From Pseudomonadota bacterium (GTDB taxonomy: Bacteria; Desulfobacterota; DSM-4660; Desulfatiglandales; B25-G16), in NCBI GenBank assembly GCA_015223015.1, contig JADFWK010000266.1:1-7127 (forward strand): a stretch of DNA of 7,127 nt, given 5' to 3'. Position numbers and translations under genes: made by a program. This document shows, piece after piece, positions 5,714-7,127 of the stretch. The notes below the pieces were generated by a model. That model saw nothing but the letters and a program-made list of their open reading frames with translations, was not told where the DNA came from and searched no databases. Positions within the stretch are counted from its first letter, which is position 1; the number at the start of each line of letters is the position of its first letter.

Positions 5714-5720
5714 AGAACTC

Positions 5721-6008
5721 GTGTCGCATACTGATAAACCCATTGCTAATCCCCTGATCGTGCTTCGTGAGGAGTTTGATGACTGGGCCATTCTTTTTGA
5801 TCCTGATTCGGGCGATGCCTTCGGTCTCAACCCCATAGGCGTACATATTTGGAAGCGGTTAGACGGTAATCATGCGGTCAAAGACATCTTGAGGGATCTG
5901 CAAGAGGGTTATGAAGATGTGCCGGACGAGGCAGAGGGCGATCTCCAAGAATTCATTGAGGATCTAGTCCAGCGTGGATTAGCAGGGTACGAGATACAAA
6001 AGGATTGA
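5721..6008 (+). CDS. scmD: PqqD-family peptide-binding protein, ScmD-like
   Basis: A 95-residue protein of the PqqD family. Such proteins fold as a small winged helix (RiPP recognition element) that binds the leader of a ribosomally made precursor peptide and presents it to a radical SAM enzyme. The sequence has the family layout: NPLIVLREEFDDWAILFDP as the first beta strands, the turn SGDAFGLNPIGVHIWKRLDG, then two acidic helices ending in FIEDLVQRGLAGYE. The phrases LREEFDDWA and GDAFGLNPIGV match, from memory, the ScmD protein of the SynChlorMet cassette. The GTG start has a consensus AGGAGG 7 bases before it. The radical SAM gene follows after 7 bp, so co-transcription and joint function are very likely. 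PqqD membership is well supported; the Scm assignment rests on recall of the family. Confidence 0.88.
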   Translation: MSHTDKPIANPLIVLREEFDDWAILFDPDSGDAFGLNPIGVHIWKRLDGNHAVKDILRDLQEGYEDVPDEAEGDLQEFIEDLVQRGLAGYEIQKD

Positions 6009-6015
6009 TCCGGTC

Positions 6016-7125
6016 ATGAAATTAATGAAAACCCCCAGATCTGTTGATCTCTCGATAACGAACCGGTGTAATCTGCAATGCACATACTGCAGCCACTTCA
6101 CAGGTGCGGGCGATGTAGGACAAGATCTTTCCAAAGAAGAATGGCTCCAATTCTTCGAGGAATTGAATCGCTGTGCAGTCATGAATGTGACGCTTCAGGG
6201 GGGAGAACCTTTTTGTCGGAAAGATTTGCAGGAACTTATCGAAGGAATTGTCCGCAACCGCATGCGATTCAATATCCTGAGTAATGGAACATTGATCACT
6301 GATGGCATGGCAGCTTTTCTGGCTTCAACCGGGCGCTGTGATGGGGTGCAGGTCTCCATCGATGGCTCGGTTCCGACGACCCATGATGCCTGCCGCGGTG
6401 ATGGTAATTTTCTCAAAGCGATGCGGGGCATCAAGTCCCTCCAGAAATATAACGTTCCTGTTCCCGTCCGGGTGACCATTCACAAACATAACGTAAGAGA
6501 TCTTGAAAACGTTGCCAAACTTCTGTTGGAGGACATCGGACTTCCTAGTTTCTCAACCAATGCGGCTTCGTACATGGGGCTTTGCCGGCAGAATGCCGAA
6601 CAAGTCCAGCTTACTGCGGAAGAACGTTCATTGGCCATGGGAACCCTTTTAAAACTCGAGAAAAAATACAATGGGCGCATCAGCGCAACCGCGGGTCCTT
6701 TGGCGGAGGGGAGAGATTGGCTTGAGATGGAAAAGGCCTGTCAGCAAAAGAGTGAAACGATACCAGGGCGCGGTCATCTCAGTGGCTGCAATGGCCCCAT
6801 GAACACATTAGCAGTGCGTGCCGACGGGGTCATGGTTCCATGCATTCAAATGAGCCACATTGAGTTGGGTCGAATCAACATGGATGATCTCCAGGAAGTT
6901 TGGCAGGAAAATTCCGAACTGAAAAGGCTACGGGAGCGGCATAAGATTCCGTTGAGCAACTTCGAATTTTGCCAGGGGTGCGACTACATTAACTATTGCA
7001 CCGGAAACTGTCCTGCTCTGGCATATACGATTATAGGTAAAGACGATCATCCAAGCCCGGATGCATGCCTCAAGCGATTCCTGGAGGCTGGCGGAAGGCT
7101 GCCGGACGAGCATTTAATCGCATAG
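6016..7125 (+). CDS. scmE: Radical SAM/SPASM peptide-modifying enzyme, ScmE-like
   Basis: A 369-residue radical SAM enzyme with a C-terminal SPASM domain, related to PqqE; members modify side chains or backbone of precursor peptides using the 5'-deoxyadenosyl radical. The SAM-binding cluster is CNLQCTYC (Cys18, Cys22, Cys25), followed by the SAM-contacting GGEP (62-65), ILSNGT and VQVSIDG. The SPASM part has all seven expected cysteines: Cys258 and Cys276 in CX12GX4C, Cys319, Cys322, Cys328 and Cys332 in CX2CX5CX3C, and Cys351, enough for two auxiliary Fe-S clusters. Phrases such as SFSTNAASYMGLCRQNAEQ and INYCTGNCPALAYT recall ScmE of the SynChlorMet cassette. The ATG has AAAGGA at 5999-6004, 11 bases upstream, a rather long spacing; coupling to the PqqD-like gene is likely. 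The gene is complete and ends 2 bp before the window edge. Confidence 0.92.
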   Translation: MKLMKTPRSVDLSITNRCNLQCTYCSHFTGAGDVGQDLSKEEWLQFFEELNRCAVMNVTLQGGEPFCRKDLQELIEGIVRNRMRFNILSNGTLITDGMAAFLASTGRCDGVQVSIDGSVPTTHDACRGDGNFLKAMRGIKSLQKYNVPVPVRVTIHKHNVRDLENVAKLLLEDIGLPSFSTNAASYMGLCRQNAEQVQLTAEERSLAMGTLLKLEKKYNGRISATAGPLAEGRDWLEMEKACQQKSETIPGRGHLSGCNGPMNTLAVRADGVMVPCIQMSHIELGRINMDDLQEVWQENSELKRLRERHKIPLSNFEFCQGCDYINYCTGNCPALAYTIIGKDDHPSPDACLKRFLEAGGRLPDEHLIA

Positions 7126-7127
7126 CG

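Larger units (their letters stand above)
4906..5720. other. 815-bp intergenic region and leader without a convincing gene
   Basis: No long frame with family resemblance is present on either strand. The first 200 bp are AT-rich, with no good hairpin plus T-run terminator after the phosphotransferase gene. From 5111 onward it contains a promoter with an overlapping dyad, three degenerate 16-bp motif copies, a 9-bp inverted pair CCAATTCAA (5178-5186) / TTGAATTGG (5414-5422), a GC-rich hairpin, an exact 12-bp direct repeat, and a potential RNA fold with overlapping small frames just before the PqqD-like gene. The composition resembles a long regulatory leader or the remnant of decayed genes. Confidence 0.7.

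Noticed and set aside
5556..5846. Minus-strand 96-codon frame over the leader and the start of the PqqD-like gene
   Set aside because: It runs antisense to a well-supported gene and to GC-rich palindromes, shows no family resemblance, and lacks a convincing ribosome site.

Overview
The window comes from a bacterial chromosome with mid-range GC. Gene content and spacer style suggest a Desulfobacterota (Syntrophobacter-like), Nitrospirota or similar anaerobe, but no marker gene is present and the lineage is an inference. All genes are on the + strand. There are no rRNA, tRNA, CRISPR or transposase genes.

Left part (1-4905): a surface-polysaccharide locus. It runs from a GT4 glycosyltransferase cut by the left edge, to a WbqC-family protein translationally coupled to a PIG-L/LmbE deacetylase, a DegT/DnrJ/EryC1/StrS sugar aminotransferase, and a WecA/TagO/MraY-type polyprenyl-phosphate sugar-1-phosphate transferase. 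Together they could start a lipid-linked glycan at the membrane, supply or trim amino-sugars, and extend the chain. The spacers on either side of the aminotransferase gene hold two unusual palindromic elements built from short repeated words, each with a CCCGCC-containing hairpin.

Middle part (4906-5720): 815 bp with no convincing gene. It contains a near-perfect sigma-70 promoter with a 7+7 bp dyad over its -35 box, three degenerate copies of a 16-bp motif, a GC-rich hairpin, and a compact potential RNA fold just before the next gene. One hairpin loop of that fold is complementary to the next gene's Shine-Dalgarno. Two small open frames overlap the fold.

Right part (5721-7125): a PqqD-like peptide-binding protein followed 7 bp later by a radical SAM/SPASM enzyme. 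This pair resembles ScmD and ScmE of the SynChlorMet cassette, predicted to modify a ribosomally made peptide whose precursor, as far as I recall, has not been identified. The window ends 2 bp after the enzyme, so the second radical SAM protein and other partners, if present, lie downstream. The leader with its promoter, fold and candidate small ORFs is the part most worth following up.
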